Made by a program: the position numbers and the translations under genes
Assembly (NCBI GenBank): GCA_964561495.1
Contig: CAZLPW010000076.1
Span: 1 to 9,343, forward strand
DNA from: CAZLPW01 sp964561495
Lineage (GTDB): Bacteria; Fidelibacterota; Marinisomatia; Marinisomatales; UBA1611
Direction: 5' to 3'
DNA: 9,343 nt
Notes under the pieces: model-generated
Database searches by the model: none
Told to the model about the DNA's origin: nothing
What the model saw: the letters and a program-made list of their open reading frames with translations, nothing else
In this document: positions 1-7,045 of the stretch, one piece after another
How the letters are laid out: each line of letters begins with the position of its first letter
Position numbering within the stretch: position 1 is the stretch's first letter

Positions 1-2425
1 AGTCTGTAATATCATCCTCACCATCTCCATCAATATCAGCTGTTCCAGCATCTATCAATGGAGAACCTGGGGCTAGAGTAAAGGCTCCAATTTGTGGAGA
101 ATTAAAAGGAAAATCAAATTCTGTAATATTATTGCTTCCCCATGAGGCTTGGATATTTGGGATAGCACTGTAATCAACGCTTACATAACTGTTAAAAGGA
201 ACAATCTCATAGCCTCCATCATTAGCATTGTTAAATATTATTGAGTTTACAATTTCAGCATAGCCCTCCCATACTATATCAACTCCTCCAGAGGCGTAGG
301 TGTTACTTCCTGCGGTATTACTTACTATTGTGCAGTTGATAATTTCAGCATGCCCACCTGAAACAACTAACCCACCAGTATACCCATTGGCATGATTATC
401 CGTAACGAGCACTCTATCAAATGTTGCACCGTCTGGGGGACCTAGCATTGAGGGATAACCAAAGCTAACTGCCGCTCCATCGCCTGGTGTCGTATTCCCG
501 CTAATAATACAATCCGTAAATATAGGCCAGGAGCCTGTTTGATTTGTCCAATTGTAATAGTCCCACTCATTAAAAACAAAGATTCCTCCGCCTAAATTAT
601 CGCCAAAACCTGTTACAGCTGCACTGTTATTAGTAAATGAGCAGCCCTCGAACTCAGGGGTCGTGGTCCCTACTGAAACTCCACCTCCAGACCAGGCAGT
701 ATTACTGTCAAAGGTTGCATCAATTATTGTAGGCTGAGCCTGATCAATCAGAGCGATTCCGCCACCAAGGTTGGAGGCCTCATTCCCACTAATAGTGGCG
801 TTTGTCATGGTCCAGGTGTTCATGGATCCAGTGGTCGCTATTCCTCCACCATCAATTGCAGAATTATTACTCGCAGTAAAATCAGTAATAGTTCCTTCCA
901 TACCAGCTAACATTATTCCGCCGCCAAAGGCAAATGTACCTGCGAATCCAAAATTAATACCAGGAAAACAAGCGTTTCCTGTAGACTCTACATCATCAAT
1001 TGTAATTATAGAACAATAAACAAATATTCCACCACCATTAAATGTTGCTGAATTATTTCTGACCTCGACATCTGATATGGATGCCCCACTAACTCTCCAA
1101 AAAGAGACACCACCACCATTGTGTGAGTGGTTATCCTCTATGATAAGATTGCTTATCTGCGCCTGATTGTTCCTTATATCGGAAAAATCTTGATTGTCTC
1201 TGTCGTCTGCGGTGACCAGTAGACCACCTCCGCCTGAACAGCCATGACCCTCACTGTAGCCATTTTTCAGAGTCATATTAGCAACTAAGACAGCCTCACA
1301 CTCAGGGATAATCATCACAGCCGCTTGATTTGTCGCATCTGCGCTAGCATCTAAGATCGTGTTCTCGGCCTCATCTCCAATAAGGTGGACATTATCAGGA
1401 ATTACGATCGGGAATGTCTCTCCATTTTCTTCTCTTGAGTATTCGCCCTGAGCAACATAAATAGTTGTTACAGCACCAGCATCTTTTACGAAGCTTAGCG
1501 CATGACTAATAGTTCTAAATGGTTCAGTCTCTGAGCCAGAGTTGCTATCATCACCATCAGAGCTTGAGACATAATAGTCACTGCTCTCTATACAAGAGCC
1601 TGAGATCCCGTCTTGTATGTAGTCTGCCTCATTCTCAATAGAATGAAGAACAAATTCGTTTACAATGTTCTCTTCGCAGTCAATATTGTCAAAAACACTT
1701 CCGCTAACATCTATAGAACCATCATATCCATGAGAATAAATATTCTCACCATTACCGCTGCTATTATTAGCAAAATAATTATCCCGAATAACCATTGTTC
1801 CAGGCACAGTACGACTCGGATTTAAATCTCTAACTGGGGGGCTTCTGTCCTCATCAAATTCAACGTCCTCATCATCAAAATGACCAATGCCACCGCCACT
1901 GGTCACAACCTGTGTAGCCTCCGGGCCGCCTCCTTCTTCAGAAGCTTGAGCTGTTCCATTACCCATAAACCTGTTGTAGGTAATCGTTGGGTAGGCCTTA
2001 TAAATCAGGATTGCACCACCAGAACGCTGCTTGCGTTTGAGATCACACTCCGTAACCTCCATAGAGGTTCCTCTTCCATCCTGAAAAGTGAGACCAAATA
2101 TAGTTGGCTGAATATTGTTATCGCGAATAACTAAACAGCTTCCTCTATTTTCATTCTCTGGCTCTTCAGCCCCACTAATGATGGTCTGCTGAATATTTTC
2201 ATTATTTAGCCAGCCATTTTCGAGATCATCATATATAGCATAACTTGCGATGACTATCTCTTTTTGGAGCACTAAGTGCTCGTAGTAAATACCTGGAGAA
2301 ATTAAAACTGTGTCTCCATTCTCAGCATTATCAATTCCATCTTGGATATTATCTTGTTCATCTGGTACATGTATTACATCTCCAAACGAAAAAGCTAAAA
2401 TCATAGAAACAAATACGAATCTCAT
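1..2425 (-). CDS. Secreted right-handed parallel beta-helix protein (3' end beyond window)
   Basis: The reading frame is open from the ATG at 2425 to the left edge (808 residues, no stop), so the C-terminus is missing. Residues 1-15 (MRFVFVSMILAFSFG) look like a signal peptide. Residues 17-45 (VIHVPDEQDNIQDGI..., NGDTVLISPG) are the usual start of pectin-lyase-fold proteins of this style. A second start-like segment lies at about 284-305 (YYVSSSDGDDSNSGS, then EPFRTI), as in DUF1565 proteins. It is followed by about a dozen helix rungs marked by GGGI/GGGV/GGL turns and Asn ladders. The end of the visible part (PGSPLIDAGTADIDGDGEDD) is typical of the last rungs before a C-terminal sorting domain, which would be off the edge. 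An Asp/Glu-rich insert lies near 183-194. The protein is probably exported to the outer surface, perhaps by type IX secretion (inference). Ligand or enzymatic activity is unknown; no catalytic residues of pectate lyases were recognised. It is somewhat richer in G+C than its neighbours. Confidence 0.85.
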   Translation of the reverse strand, partial: MRFVFVSMILAFSFGDVIHVPDEQDNIQDGIDNAENGDTVLISPGIYYEHLVLQKEIVIASYAIYDDLENGWLNNENIQQTIISGAEEPENENRGSCLVIRDNNIQPTIFGLTFQDGRGTSMEVTECDLKRKQRSGGAILIYKAYPTITYNRFMGNGTAQASEEGGGPEATQVVTSGGGIGHFDDEDVEFDEDRSPPVRDLNPSRTVPGTMVIRDNYFANNSSGNGENIYSHGYDGSIDVSGSVFDNIDCEENIVNEFVLHSIENEADYIQDGISGSCIESSDYYVSSSDGDDSNSGSETEPFRTISHALSFVKDAGAVTTIYVAQGEYSREENGETFPIVIPDNVHLIGDEAENTILDASADATNQAAVMIIPECEAVLVANMTLKNGYSEGHGCSGGGGLLVTADDRDNQDFSDIRNNQAQISNLIIEDNHSHNGGGVSFWRVSGASISDVEVRNNSATFNGGGIFVYCSIITIDDVESTGNACFPGINFGFAGTFAFGGGIMLAGMEGTITDFTASNNSAIDGGGIATTGSMNTWTMTNATISGNEASNLGGGIALIDQAQPTIIDATFDSNTAWSGGGVSVGTTTPEFEGCSFTNNSAAVTGFGDNLGGGIFVFNEWDYYNWTNQTGSWPIFTDCIISGNTTPGDGAAVSFGYPSMLGPPDGATFDRVLVTDNHANGYTGGLVVSGGHAEIINCTIVSNTAGSNTYASGGVDIVWEGYAEIVNSIIFNNANDGGYEIVPFNSYVSVDYSAIPNIQASWGSNNITEFDFPFNSPQIGAFTLAPGSPLIDAGTADIDGDGEDDITD

Positions 2426-2430
2426 GGTTT

Positions 2431-2436
2431 CTCCTT
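2431..2436 (-). promoter_or_regulatory. Shine-Dalgarno site of the beta-helix gene
   Basis: On the minus strand AAGGAG stands 5 nt before the ATG at 2425, a near-perfect Shine-Dalgarno. It fixes the start codon of the beta-helix protein. It is notable because most other genes in the window have no such site. Confidence 0.8.
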
Positions 2437-2483
2437 TTTGCCGAAAGTTCCTTCCCAATATAAAAATAATTTATTTATCTATA

Positions 2484-2515
2484 AACCTAAAAAATATCAA
2501 ATATGGTTTTAGGTT
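2484..2515. repeat. Inverted repeat, 9-bp arms, possible operator
   Basis: AACCTAAAA at 2484-2492 and its exact reverse complement TTTTAGGTT at 2507-2515 are separated by 14 bp. The spacer overlaps two copies of AAATAT (about 2492-2497 and 2499-2504). It is placed between the two divergent starts, where a dimeric regulator could control both genes. It could instead be a small hairpin in a 5' leader. No regulator gene lies nearby. Confidence 0.45.
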
Positions 2516-2551
2516 AAATGTACTATTTTCTTAATTAAATTTAGTTTCGCT

Positions 2552-3436
2552 ATGACTCGATTACACAATCCATATGCCAAAGCACTTGATGGATTATTAT
2601 TAGATGATCCCGTATCTGCCTTTTTTAAATTTTGTAGAGAAAGAGAAAATATTAGAGTCAAAAGAGAAAGTGGATCTCCTCCGCCATGGACAGAGGACCC
2701 GATTTTTAAAAGAGGCCGATTTTTAAATGTTTTTCGAGAAGATGACCGCGGCAGCAAGGCAATTATTAATTTTGTTAATGAACTAAAAAATGACCTGCCT
2801 TACCTTGTTCAGGCACTGTTCTTCTCTCGCTGGTGCAACAGACAACAGACACTGGACCAGTTAACTATTAATGATCTGGATAATAGTAAAGAATTACGTA
2901 AAAAATTAAATCTATTCAAGCCCTGGTGTAATCTTACTGCATACCCAGTAGAAACGGTTACATGGAAAGGATCTGAATATTCTAGACTTGATGCAGCAAC
3001 AATATTATTTGGAGAAATAAAAAACTCGTTAGTCAAATTAATTAAAAAAGCAGAAGGAAGTGTTATAGAGGCCACTAGATATATTTCAAATCAATTTAAT
3101 ATGCAAAATGATTTTCCAGTTTTTATGGCGATCATAGATATAGCCTGGTTTCGACCCGATATAATTAATCCTAAAAGCGACGTGCCAACTGGAATAGGTG
3201 CAGTAGCCTATTTGGATCGTCTGCAAAATTACCTTGGTCTGGAAAATCACCAACAAACATGTAATAAAATGATTGAACTACAAAAGGATATTTGGCCAGA
3301 GGCTAAGCGTCAATTCTATCCTATAGACGTTGAATATCTTTCCTGCGAATGCAGAAAGTATTATAGCTATGTTAATGGAACAAAAAATTTTGAAGGAAAA
3401 AATATATTTCAGCCGTTAAATAAATCCAAAAAATAG
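2552..3436 (+). CDS. HMUDK_hel / aGPT-PPlase superfamily protein (DNA thymine hypermodification-related)
   Basis: This 294-residue protein lacks signal or membrane segments. Three blocks match my memory of the DNA-glycosylase-derived helical families described around thymine hypermodification (5-hmdU DNA kinase helical domain, alpha-glutamyl/putrescinyl thymine pyrophosphorylases). Residues 29-41 are an RExENIRVKRESG segment. Residues 43-66 contain PPPWTEDPIF and then RFLNVFREDDR. Residues about 214-224 are GIGAVAYLDRL, resembling a helix-turn/Gly loop. A C-terminal DVEYLSCECRKY (about 269-280) corresponds to the family's 'DIEhsLCEfdKY'. The clade cannot be settled by eye. Known members act on hydroxymethyl- or pyrophosphoryl-uracil in phage DNA, adding or transferring groups. 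No P-loop kinase domain is fused to it, and no neighbouring thymidylate-modifying enzyme is seen, so the bacterial role is unknown. The ATG at 2552 is the first in frame and has no Shine-Dalgarno. The gene ends 6 bp from the stop of the convergent lyase gene. Confidence 0.7.
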   Translation: MTRLHNPYAKALDGLLLDDPVSAFFKFCRERENIRVKRESGSPPPWTEDPIFKRGRFLNVFREDDRGSKAIINFVNELKNDLPYLVQALFFSRWCNRQQTLDQLTINDLDNSKELRKKLNLFKPWCNLTAYPVETVTWKGSEYSRLDAATILFGEIKNSLVKLIKKAEGSVIEATRYISNQFNMQNDFPVFMAIIDIAWFRPDIINPKSDVPTGIGAVAYLDRLQNYLGLENHQQTCNKMIELQKDIWPEAKRQFYPIDVEYLSCECRKYYSYVNGTKNFEGKNIFQPLNKSKK

Positions 3437-3442
3437 TTGCCC

Positions 3443-4576
3443 CTATTGGCTAATACCCCCTACTACCTTTTGATAGTTCAGAGGATCGGTGTCACCCTCC
3501 GTATTTATAACTAGAACTGATGATAAATTATTTAAGCGAATTGTTTTTTTAAAATTTTTGAATTTATTGGTTTCACATAGTCCAATTAATCCAGCAAGAC
3601 CCGCTGCTCCAGATTCACCAGATATAATTTCCGGATCAGATAACGATTTAGACGCTAATGCTTTCATGGCCCTTTCAGATAATTTGTCAGAAATAGAGAT
3701 TGCACCAGAAAGTCCACTCTTTAAAATCTGCCAGGCAAGACTAGAGACCGAACCACAATTAAGCCCTGCCATATTAGTCTGCTTATCGTTTTCAACAGTT
3801 ACCCTGCATCCAGTTTTAATAGATTCATATAAACAATTTGCTGAGTAGGGCTCAACACTTATAAAAAAAGGCACATGCTTCCACTCTCTAATTATATAAC
3901 CAATCACCGAAGCTGCCCAGCTACCAACGCCTGACTGGAGAAACAAAACATCGACTTTTTGGTCTCTGATCTGCTCACCAATTTCGCTAACCTGAGTCGA
4001 GTATCCTCTCATAATATCTAACGGGATATCCTCATATCCCTTCCAAGCGGTATCTTGAATTAAAGAAAAAGTCTGATAATTATTTTTTTTATTTTCTTTT
4101 TCAACATAGCTACTCGCAGTTTTTACAGCATCATCATATCCTCCTCCTATTACAAAGACCTCCGCACCCTCATTTTTGATTGCATCAACTCGCGCAGGTA
4201 CCGTTCCCCTAGGCATATAGATAACGGCTTTTCTTCCTAGTTTTCGAGACATCCACGCCACTGACCGTCCGTGATTCCCATCTGTAGCAGTACAAAACAC
4301 CTCTATCTGAGGGTTTTTTTGAATTTGATTATTCATTGCATATGAAGCACCCAAAGCCTTAAATGATCCAAGCCCAAATCGCTTGCTCTCATCTTTTAGT
4401 AGTAGTCTATTAATACCTAAAATCCTGGCTAAGCCAGGCAGACTTACAATGGGGGTTTCCTTATTTTCTAGTGATTTGTGAAAGCTTTTTACTTTTCTAT
4501 CATTCCACGATAGTTCACTAATAATATTTTTTAATTTATTTGAATTATAATTTTTGTTCTTAGTGACACTTATCAT
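3443..4576 (-). CDS. dpaL: Diaminopropionate ammonia-lyase (PLP-dependent)
   Basis: This 377-residue fold-type II PLP enzyme is collinear with E. coli YgeX (398 residues). It cleaves 2,3-diaminopropionate to pyruvate and two ammonia in the cytoplasm. The PLP-binding lysine is K73 in KDESKRFGLGSFKALG (61-76), equivalent to YgeX K77. D99 in TATDGNHGR and D175 in QDTAWKGY correspond to the two acid/base aspartates (D120 and D189) of the E. coli enzyme. Further family blocks are AVIYMPRGTVPARVDAI (117-133), LQSGVGSW, AGLNCGS, IISGESGAAGLAGL and, near the end, NTEGDTDPLNYQKVV. KDESKRFG and QDTAWxGY favour this enzyme over threonine dehydratase. The family's shared insert after the lysine block is shorter here. 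The gene starts 47 nt after the ATPase stop on the same strand, so the two are probably co-transcribed. No Shine-Dalgarno is visible before the ATG. Confidence 0.9.
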   Translation of the reverse strand: MISVTKNKNYNSNKLKNIISELSWNDRKVKSFHKSLENKETPIVSLPGLARILGINRLLLKDESKRFGLGSFKALGASYAMNNQIQKNPQIEVFCTATDGNHGRSVAWMSRKLGRKAVIYMPRGTVPARVDAIKNEGAEVFVIGGGYDDAVKTASSYVEKENKKNNYQTFSLIQDTAWKGYEDIPLDIMRGYSTQVSEIGEQIRDQKVDVLFLQSGVGSWAASVIGYIIREWKHVPFFISVEPYSANCLYESIKTGCRVTVENDKQTNMAGLNCGSVSSLAWQILKSGLSGAISISDKLSERAMKALASKSLSDPEIISGESGAAGLAGLIGLCETNKFKNFKKTIRLNNLSSVLVINTEGDTDPLNYQKVVGGISQ

Positions 4577-4623
4577 TTATATTTTCAGACCAGTCCCAGT
4601 CTAAACTCTCAAATTTGATTTTT

Positions 4624-6348
4624 TTAATTATTAACTTTTTGTTCTAGGTCAAAACCATTCAACCTGTTTAAAACAAAAGCGAGCTCAAACTCTCTGAAAA
4701 AAGAAAAATTGCCATTTATACTATTACAAATGACATCCAAACCACTTTGATTAATATCTCTGATTACCTGACTTACAACTTCACGCAGGGCAGTCTCATT
4801 ATTCATATATTTTTTGGAATACTCTAGCCCATAACAAAGCGCCTTTGTCTGGGATAATTCTATTATCTGCTCTACGTCCTTTAGATCAATATTCTCTAAT
4901 CCAAAATGGATTTTATTTAATCCTTTTGCTTTGAGATTATACTTCCCTCTTCTATTCTTCGAAGTAATAGTCTCTGGTAAAGGGCACCTGTCGTAGAAAT
5001 CAAATCCACTTTCAATCTTATCAGGTTTATATAAGGATGAGCTGGAAATTTCATGTGCCCGAGATGTCTCATCAATGGGCTGATAGTTTTTCATTTGTAT
5101 AACCAAATCTGACACATCAAAATAATCGCCTACGCCACCTAAAGCTAAAATAGTTGATACACTTTTTTCTGAAAATAATTGACCTGCCTTATCAATGTAT
5201 GTTGTGATTGGCTCATCTTCTTTTTTAATCAGTTTTTTTATCTTTTGATCTCGATTCATAAAATTGGTCGCGCATGTATCTTCATCCATAAGAAGTACCC
5301 TCGCACCAACCTCGACTGCTTCTATAATACTTGCAGCCTGGGACGTACTACCGCTTGCATTATTAGAAGAGAATGACCTTGTGTCTTTCCCAAGAGGAAG
5401 GTTATTAATAAATGTTGAAATATCAGTTTTTGTAACATTGCGACCACTATAGGCCCTGACCTTTACTGATTCATAAAGTGAAACACATTTTTCCCTTCCG
5501 TCTCCTGGAATGTGATTATATACTGAAGACTCCAAAGTGCTAAGTAGAGTCGATTTCCCGTGGTAGCCTCCTCCCGTTATTAGCGTTATTCCTTTGGGAA
5601 TACCCATCCCTTTTGTGAGACCCGCGTTCGGAAGTTTGAACTCAACTTCTAGACTAGGTGGAGACTTGAATAAAACGACCCTACTACTTTCCATAGGCTG
5701 ATCACTCTGGCTGCTTTTCCTTGGTAAGATAGAATCATTAGATACAAAGGCAACAAGTCCAAGTACGTCCAGTTCGTTTCGTAAAAATTCAGCATCTTCA
5801 GCCGTATGTATGTGGTTCTCAAGCTCTTTCAATTCAATATTTTTTTTATATAAAGATTTAAGCACTATTTTAGGTAATTCTTCTAAAAACATTTTCTCAG
5901 CGACTTTAGAATTGACTTTCCTTCCACGAGCTGGAATACCTATAAAGCACCTTACTTCAATATATTTATCTGATATAACGACACTATTTCTTTCAAGTAT
6001 TACCTGACCAGGCTTATCAATTGTAATAGCTCCGCTATAGCCAGTTCCTCTATTCTTCAGTGATATAAGTTTAGAAGCATCATAAAATTTTCTAGATAAG
6101 AAATCAGTAAACGCACGCTTTTTAATTCTTGAATCAATATTATAGTCGATTATTTGTTTATTTGAACGAGATACTTGAATCCGATAGACACCAGTATGGG
6201 GCGGAGCATAGGGGTCTTTAGGAATTTTGTGAATGATTAGTTTGAATTTATTTTGGAAATCATATTCCCCAAGTAAATCTTGACAAGCGCCATAGTCCCT
6301 ACCATTTAAAGATCTTATTTTACTAATTAAAACATTATTATCAAGCAT
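4624..6348 (-). CDS. ABC-class ATPase, COG3044 / MRB1590-like family
   Basis: This 574-residue protein has the length usual for the family. The N-terminal part (about 1-165) opens with IRSLNGRDYGACQDLLGEYD and contains KDPYAPP, as in the ABC_N domain. The ATPase core carries a Walker A, GGGYHGKST (259-267, K265). An SGSTSQAAS stretch (332-340) stands where an ABC signature is expected, and Walker B VLLMDED is at 351-357. The stretches YNHIPGDGRE, FINNLPLGKDT and STILALGGVGDYFDVSDLVIQM are also hallmarks. The C-terminal part (about 460-574) fits the MRB1590-type C-terminal domain. It has no membrane segments, so it is a soluble ATPase rather than a transporter subunit. The best-studied relative, T. 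brucei MRB1590, binds RNA during mitochondrial editing; the bacterial function is unknown. It is probably the first gene of an operon with the diaminopropionate lyase. The ATG at 6348 has no Shine-Dalgarno. Confidence 0.9.
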   Translation of the reverse strand: MLDNNVLISKIRSLNGRDYGACQDLLGEYDFQNKFKLIIHKIPKDPYAPPHTGVYRIQVSRSNKQIIDYNIDSRIKKRAFTDFLSRKFYDASKLISLKNRGTGYSGAITIDKPGQVILERNSVVISDKYIEVRCFIGIPARGRKVNSKVAEKMFLEELPKIVLKSLYKKNIELKELENHIHTAEDAEFLRNELDVLGLVAFVSNDSILPRKSSQSDQPMESSRVVLFKSPPSLEVEFKLPNAGLTKGMGIPKGITLITGGGYHGKSTLLSTLESSVYNHIPGDGREKCVSLYESVKVRAYSGRNVTKTDISTFINNLPLGKDTRSFSSNNASGSTSQAASIIEAVEVGARVLLMDEDTCATNFMNRDQKIKKLIKKEDEPITTYIDKAGQLFSEKSVSTILALGGVGDYFDVSDLVIQMKNYQPIDETSRAHEISSSSLYKPDKIESGFDFYDRCPLPETITSKNRRGKYNLKAKGLNKIHFGLENIDLKDVEQIIELSQTKALCYGLEYSKKYMNNETALREVVSQVIRDINQSGLDVICNSINGNFSFFREFELAFVLNRLNGFDLEQKVNN

Positions 6349-6600
6349 AACATACTTTTAATTGACTATTATTCAACTGCATAATTTACTATCACCATTT
6401 ATTATCATATACTTAGTCGCATGATATAACTCTACAGATTTTTCTTAGTCTAAGTTCTAACTATATTACATTGATATTAATTAACAATAATTAAATGAAA
6501 GAGTAGCTCTGAAAGCAAAATATATTATTCTGATAAACAGTTAAATATTTTATTCAGTAAATAGAGAAACTTCTAACTAAAATCAATATCCAGTTGAAAA
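6349..6600. promoter_or_regulatory. AT-rich divergent intergenic region
   Basis: These 252 bp between the divergent ATPase and CoA-binding genes hold no convincing gene or RNA. On the minus strand GATAAT (plus 6401-6406) has a weak -35-like TTATAT 17 bp upstream and could drive the ATPase operon. On the plus strand TTGATA at 6471-6476 resembles a -35 but lacks a matching -10. CTTAGTC occurs near 6412 and again at 6444, where it forms the small odd palindrome CTTAG-T-CTAAG (6444-6454), a possible operator half-site set. All promoter calls here are low confidence. Confidence 0.35.
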
Positions 6601-7008
6601 ATGAGTATAAACAATAATTCTATTGTAAAAAAAATATTGAAACTAAAAAATATTGCGGTTGTTGGAATGAGCCCTAAAAAGGAGCGCCCGAGTAATTTTG
6701 TATCAGTCTATATGGCAAACAATGGTTATAATATTATTCCTGTTAATCCAGGTCAAAAAAGTATTGAAGGCCAAAAGTGCTATCCCTCGCTATTAGATAT
6801 ACCAACTAAAATTGATATTGTTAATGTTTTTCGAAAATCAGAGTACGCAAATGTTATAACAAAAGATGCAATCTCAATTAAAGCAAAAGCAATCTGGTTG
6901 CAAGATGGCGTCCTATGTAACAGATCTTCAGATGAGGCAAAAGATGCTGGCCTATTATTTATAATGAATGACTGTATTTTAAGAAGACACAGGCAACTAA
7001 ATATATAA
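6601..7008 (+). CDS. CoA-binding domain protein (YccU-like, CoA_binding_2 family)
   Basis: This 135-residue single-domain protein has the usual length for the family. It is a Rossmann-fold cytoplasmic protein related to the CoA-binding domain of succinyl-CoA synthetase alpha. The glycine loop is VVGMSPKKERPS (20-31), followed by GYNIIPVNPG (42-51), where family members usually have 'GYrIiPVNPg'. The next blocks are YPSLLDIPTKIDIVNVFRKS (the family's 'IDIVDVFR' strand), AIWLQDGV and a final MNDCILRRHRQL that matches the 'mDrCpkiEHrrL' end, although the Glu before His is Arg here. It is likely to bind CoA or acyl-CoA; no reaction is established for this family. The ATG directly follows AGTTGAAAA with no Shine-Dalgarno. 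The aquaporin gene starts 37 nt downstream on the same strand, so co-transcription is likely. Confidence 0.9.
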   Translation: MSINNNSIVKKILKLKNIAVVGMSPKKERPSNFVSVYMANNGYNIIPVNPGQKSIEGQKCYPSLLDIPTKIDIVNVFRKSEYANVITKDAISIKAKAIWLQDGVLCNRSSDEAKDAGLLFIMNDCILRRHRQLNI

Positions 7009-7045
7009 CTCATAAACAAACCTTATACGAACCAAAATAATAAAT

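Larger units (their letters stand above)
2426..2551. promoter_or_regulatory. Divergent intergenic promoter region
   Basis: These 126 bp separate two divergently transcribed genes and must hold both promoters. On the minus strand TTGATA (plus-strand 2495-2500) is a 5/6 match to a -35 box, but no good -10 follows at the right distance. On the plus strand TACTAT at 2521-2526 is a 4/6 -10 candidate lying 25 nt before the ATG at 2552, without a clear -35. The exact promoters are therefore uncertain. An inverted repeat inside the region is listed separately. Confidence 0.4.

Noticed and set aside
1..2425. CRISPR or tandem DNA repeat suggested by recurring CCACCACC-type stretches
   Set aside because: They encode the GGG turns of the beta-helix; spacing and sequence vary, and the frame is continuous.
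771..2534. Several short plus-strand open frames (771-1019, 1613-1825, 1880-2134, 2310-2534)
   Set aside because: They lie antisense to the continuous beta-helix gene, have no ribosome site and encode low-complexity peptides with no family resemblance.
2552..3436. Complete phage hypermodification cassette or prophage
   Set aside because: No kinase, hydroxymethylase, integrase or structural phage gene is present in the window.
3432..3447. AATAG-N6-CTATT inverted repeat between the convergent stops, as a shared terminator
   Set aside because: The arms are just the two TAG stop codons and flanking bases; it is too short and has no GC core.
3489..3848. Plus-strand open frame of 119 codons
   Set aside because: It is the complement of the conserved C-terminal part of the diaminopropionate ammonia-lyase, whose motifs are clear.
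3443..4576. Threonine dehydratase or cysteine synthase instead of diaminopropionate ammonia-lyase
   Set aside because: The KDESKRFG, TDGNHGR, QDTAWxGY and NTEGDTD blocks and both aspartates match the YgeX family specifically.
4624..6348. ABC transporter ATP-binding subunit
   Set aside because: It is much longer than a transporter ATPase, has no permease neighbour, and carries the distinct GGGYHGKST and GSTSQAAS motifs of the COG3044 family.
6349..6600. Small RNA, tRNA or riboswitch in the 252-bp spacer
   Set aside because: No cloverleaf, long stem or terminator was found; the sequence is simply AT-rich.
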